The position numbers and the translations under genes are program-made. Of a stretch of 36,869 bases of DNA, positions 34,338 through 36,869 are shown piece after piece. How positions within the stretch are numbered: position 1 is the first letter of the stretch; every line of letters begins with the position of its first letter. Source of the DNA: Schoenoplectus triqueter (taxonomy: Eukaryota; Streptophyta; Magnoliopsida; Poales; Cyperaceae); NCBI GenBank assembly GCA_964058805.1, contig CAXKVV010001815.1:1-36869 (forward strand), in the 5' to 3' direction. Below the pieces are notes generated by a model, which worked only from the letters and a program-made list of their open reading frames with translations, did no database searches and was not told the origin of the DNA.

Positions 34338-36332
34338 CACGACACTAATTTTGCACAAATTAATCAGAACGCATTAAAAACCGCTGTTTAGACGAGCCGT
34401 TTGAGTTTTTTCATCATTTTTTGCCACAAAACTACGAATAAATTCATAAAAATTAGTATGAATACCCCTAATTATGTCTATTATAAGATTTTTCAATTAA
34501 CATTTTGATATGAATATTCTACGGCGCTATTTTTTCTTCAAACTTAATTTTGATGCATTATAAGCTGCTGTTTAAGCAAGTTGTTTGGGTTTTTCATCAT
34601 TTTTGGCCTCATAACTACATATAAATTCTTCAAATGTAATATAAATACTCATAGTTACGTCTACTAGAAAATTTTCCAACTGATACATCAAATATGAACA
34701 TTCTGCTATAGTAATTTTGCACAAAAATCAAATAAAATCTACTAAAAACAGCTGTTTAAACAGGTTGTTTGTGTTTTCAATAATTTTTTGCCACGCGACT
34801 ACGCATATATTCGTGCAAATTAATATAAATACTCAAAATTATATCTATTATGAGATTTTCTAACTAATACATTAACATGAAAATTCCACGACACTAGTTT
34901 TGCATAAAACATAATTGGAATGCATTAAAAACTGCCGTTTAAACAAGTCGTTCGAGGTTTACATAATTTCTTACCGCATACCTTTGAATAAATTCGTACA
35001 AATTAATATAAATACTCCGAATTATGTCTATTTTAAGAACTCCGATCAGTATTTCGATATGAACGTTCTACGACAATATTTTTGCACAAGACATAATTCG
35101 GGCGCATTATAAACGACGTTTTAAATAAGGTTTTTGACTTTTTCATCTGTCCGGAACTCATAACCAAGCATAAATTCGTGCAAATCAATACAAATACTCC
35201 AAACCATGTGTGCAATAATATTTTTCAACTGATACACCAATATAAATATCCTCCGACACTAAATTCGCATAAAACATAATTAGAATGCACTGAAAACAGC
35301 TTTCTAAACCAGTTATTTGAGCTTTTCATAATTTCCGGCCACATAGCTACGCATAAGTTCGTGAAAATTAATACAAATACTCATCGTAGTGTGTATAATA
35401 AGATTTTCTAATTAATAAATCATCTACGACACCACAAAACATAATTTGGATGCATTACAAACTGCTGTTTAAACAAGTTGTTTGGGTTTTTCGTCACTTT
35501 TTGCCTCATAGCTGCGCATAAATTCGTTCAAATTAATATAGATACTCCAAATTATGTCTACTATAATATTTTTCAATTAACACGTGAATATAACTATTCT
35601 ACGACACTAAATTTTCACGGAAAATAATTAGAATGCATTAAAACCCGCTGTTTAAGCAAGTTGTTTGAGTTTTTCACCATTTCGGCCTCATAACCGCACA
35701 TAAATTCGTGCAAATAAATATAGACGTTCTTAATTATGCCTATTATAAGATTTTCCAATCAATACATCAATACGAATATTCCACCACACTAATATTTTAT
35801 GAAACTTAATTTTCATGCAATACAAACTGTTGTTTAAACAAATTGTTTGAGTTTATCATCATTTTTGGCCTCATAACTGGACATAAATTCATGAAAACTT
35901 ATATAAATAATCATAATGATGTCCGTTGAATGATTTTGAAATTAACATTTCGATATGAACATCTTACGACGCTAATTTTTGCACAAAGCATAATTAGAAT
36001 TCATTAAAAACTGCTGTTTAAGCAAGTTGTTTGAGTTTATCATAATTTTTGGCCACGTAACCATGCATAAATTGATGAAAATTAAAATAAATACTCCACA
36101 TTATGCTTATTATATGGTTTTTCAATTAGCATTTCCGTACGAACATTCTTAGATGCTATTTTTGCATAAAGCTTTGTTCATATGCATTACAAACTACTGT
36201 TTCATCATGTTGTTTTGAGATTTTCATCATTTCTGACCTCATAAGTACACATAAATTCATGCAAATCCATATAAGAACTCATAATTATCTCTATTATAAG
36301 ATTTTCCAGCTAATATGTCGGTATGAACATTC
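34338..36332 (+). repeat. Satellite higher-order repeat copy 11 (1995 bp)
   Basis: One A is lost from an A run near 34643. It also has private AATTCATAAAAATT (near 34441), CATTATAAGC (near 34556) and CGTAGTG (near 35385), and carries GAACATC as in copies 4-6. Confidence 0.95.
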
Positions 36333-36869
36333 CACGACACTAATTTTGCACAAATTAATCAGAACGCATTAAAAACCGCTGTTTAGACGAGCCGTTTGAG
36401 TTTTTTCATCATTTTTTGCCACAAAACTACGAATAAATTCGTGAAAATTAGTATGAATACCCCTAATTATGTCTATTATAAGATTTTTCAATTAACATTT
36501 TGATATGAATATTCTACGGCGCTATTTTTTCTTCAAACTTAATTTTGATGCATTACAAGCTGCTGTTTAAGCAAGTTGTTTGGGTTTTTCATCATTTTTG
36601 GCCTCATAACTACATATAAATTCTTCAAATGTAATATAAAATACTCATAGTTACGTCTACTAGAAAATTTTCCAACTGATACATCAAATATGAACATTCT
36701 GCTATAGTAATTTTGCACAAAAATCAAATAAAATCTACTAAAAACAGCTGTTTAAACAGGTTGTTTGTGTTTTCAATAATTTTTTGCCACGCGACTACGC
36801 ATATATTCGTGCAAATTAATATAAATACTCAAAATTATATCTATTATGAGATTTTCTAACTAATACATT
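36333..36869 (+). repeat. Satellite higher-order repeat copy 12 (cut by window end)
   Basis: First 537 bp of a further unit; it lacks the private changes of copy 11 in this part. Confidence 0.95.

Larger units (their letters stand above)
14378..36869 (+). repeat. Satellite array: ~183-bp monomers in an 11-monomer, 1996-bp higher-order repeat
   Basis: The array holds eleven full copies and one partial copy of a 1996-bp unit and runs off the window. Within a unit, the core motif near gctgttt recurs in copy 1 at 14423, 14607, 14792, 14975, 15156, 15340, 15505, 15688, 15870, 16054 and 16237, then at 16419 in copy 2. Spacing is 181-185 bp except one short monomer of 165 bp (15340 to 15505). Monomers within a unit differ clearly; equivalent monomers in different units are nearly identical, with only a handful of differences per 2 kb. 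Such near-nucleosomal, AT-rich monomers with higher-order order are typical of centromeric or pericentromeric satellites, but the family is not one I recognise. Small reading frames repeated every 1996 bp are not genes. Confidence 0.97.

Noticed and set aside
14584..36727. Reading frames of 60-65 codons on both strands that recur every 1996 bp
   Set aside because: They are carried by the satellite unit, appear or vanish with single-base variants, and have no domain or codon-type signal.
14378..36869. Telomeric repeat or rDNA spacer as origin of the array
   Set aside because: No TTTAGGG-type runs and no rRNA sequence are present; monomer length and order fit a satellite.

Overview
The window looks like repeat-rich heterochromatin of a flowering plant. 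The evidence is a Ty3/gypsy retrotransposon of the Tat lineage (two RNase H domains before integrase), a spliced antisense gene with a plant mobile domain (PMD), and a large AT-rich satellite array of about 183-bp monomers arranged in an 11-monomer higher-order repeat. No ordinary host protein gene, tRNA, rRNA or CRISPR array is visible. I cannot name the species.

Layout. (1) 1-1943: 3' end of a Tat-lineage pol gene on the + strand, cut by the window edge; it encodes the end of RNase H, the extra (archaeal-type) RNase H and integrase. (2) 1944-3674: non-coding 3' region of the element with a 240-bp tandem duplication. (3) 3675-7325, minus strand: an antisense extra gene of the element. Six exons join through five introns of 72-76 nt, all in phase 1, to give about 1,000-1,090 residues with a PMD near the N terminus and a coiled-coil-like C terminus. 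(4) 7416-7439: polypurine tract, followed by a probable 3' LTR whose right edge is unresolved. It carries TATA boxes, a 127-bp duplication and a G-box/CCAAT-rich repeat field. (5) About 9.7-11.4 kb: a divergent promoter-like segment and structured non-coding DNA. (6) 11.45-12.7 kb: very AT-rich low-complexity DNA. (7) 12.73-14.06 kb: a dense array of short stem-loops. (8) 14378 to the window end: eleven full and one partial copy of a 1996-bp higher-order satellite repeat.

How the parts relate. pol supplies the RNase H and integrase of the retrotransposon. The antisense PMD gene sits between pol and the 3' LTR, where extra ORFs of Tat elements are known to occur. The satellite array is a separate block, probably centromeric or pericentromeric, and begins abruptly next to a GC-rich stretch.

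The most unusual signal runs through the non-coding DNA from 2.6 to 14.1 kb. Local repeats there keep the loop of a stem-loop constant while the two arms change sequence yet stay complementary, including coordinated changes such as G-C to A-T. The clearest set is at 13464-14060: eight hairpins with a 12-nt loop of consensus GGTCTGTNKGTA and three with a 13-nt loop of consensus GGCYYAGYGCTWC. Seven more, with loop CAAGAACA, lie at 12787-13318. This is the pattern expected of conserved RNA (or cruciform DNA) structure, or of hairpin-templated repair. I do not recognise it as a described element.
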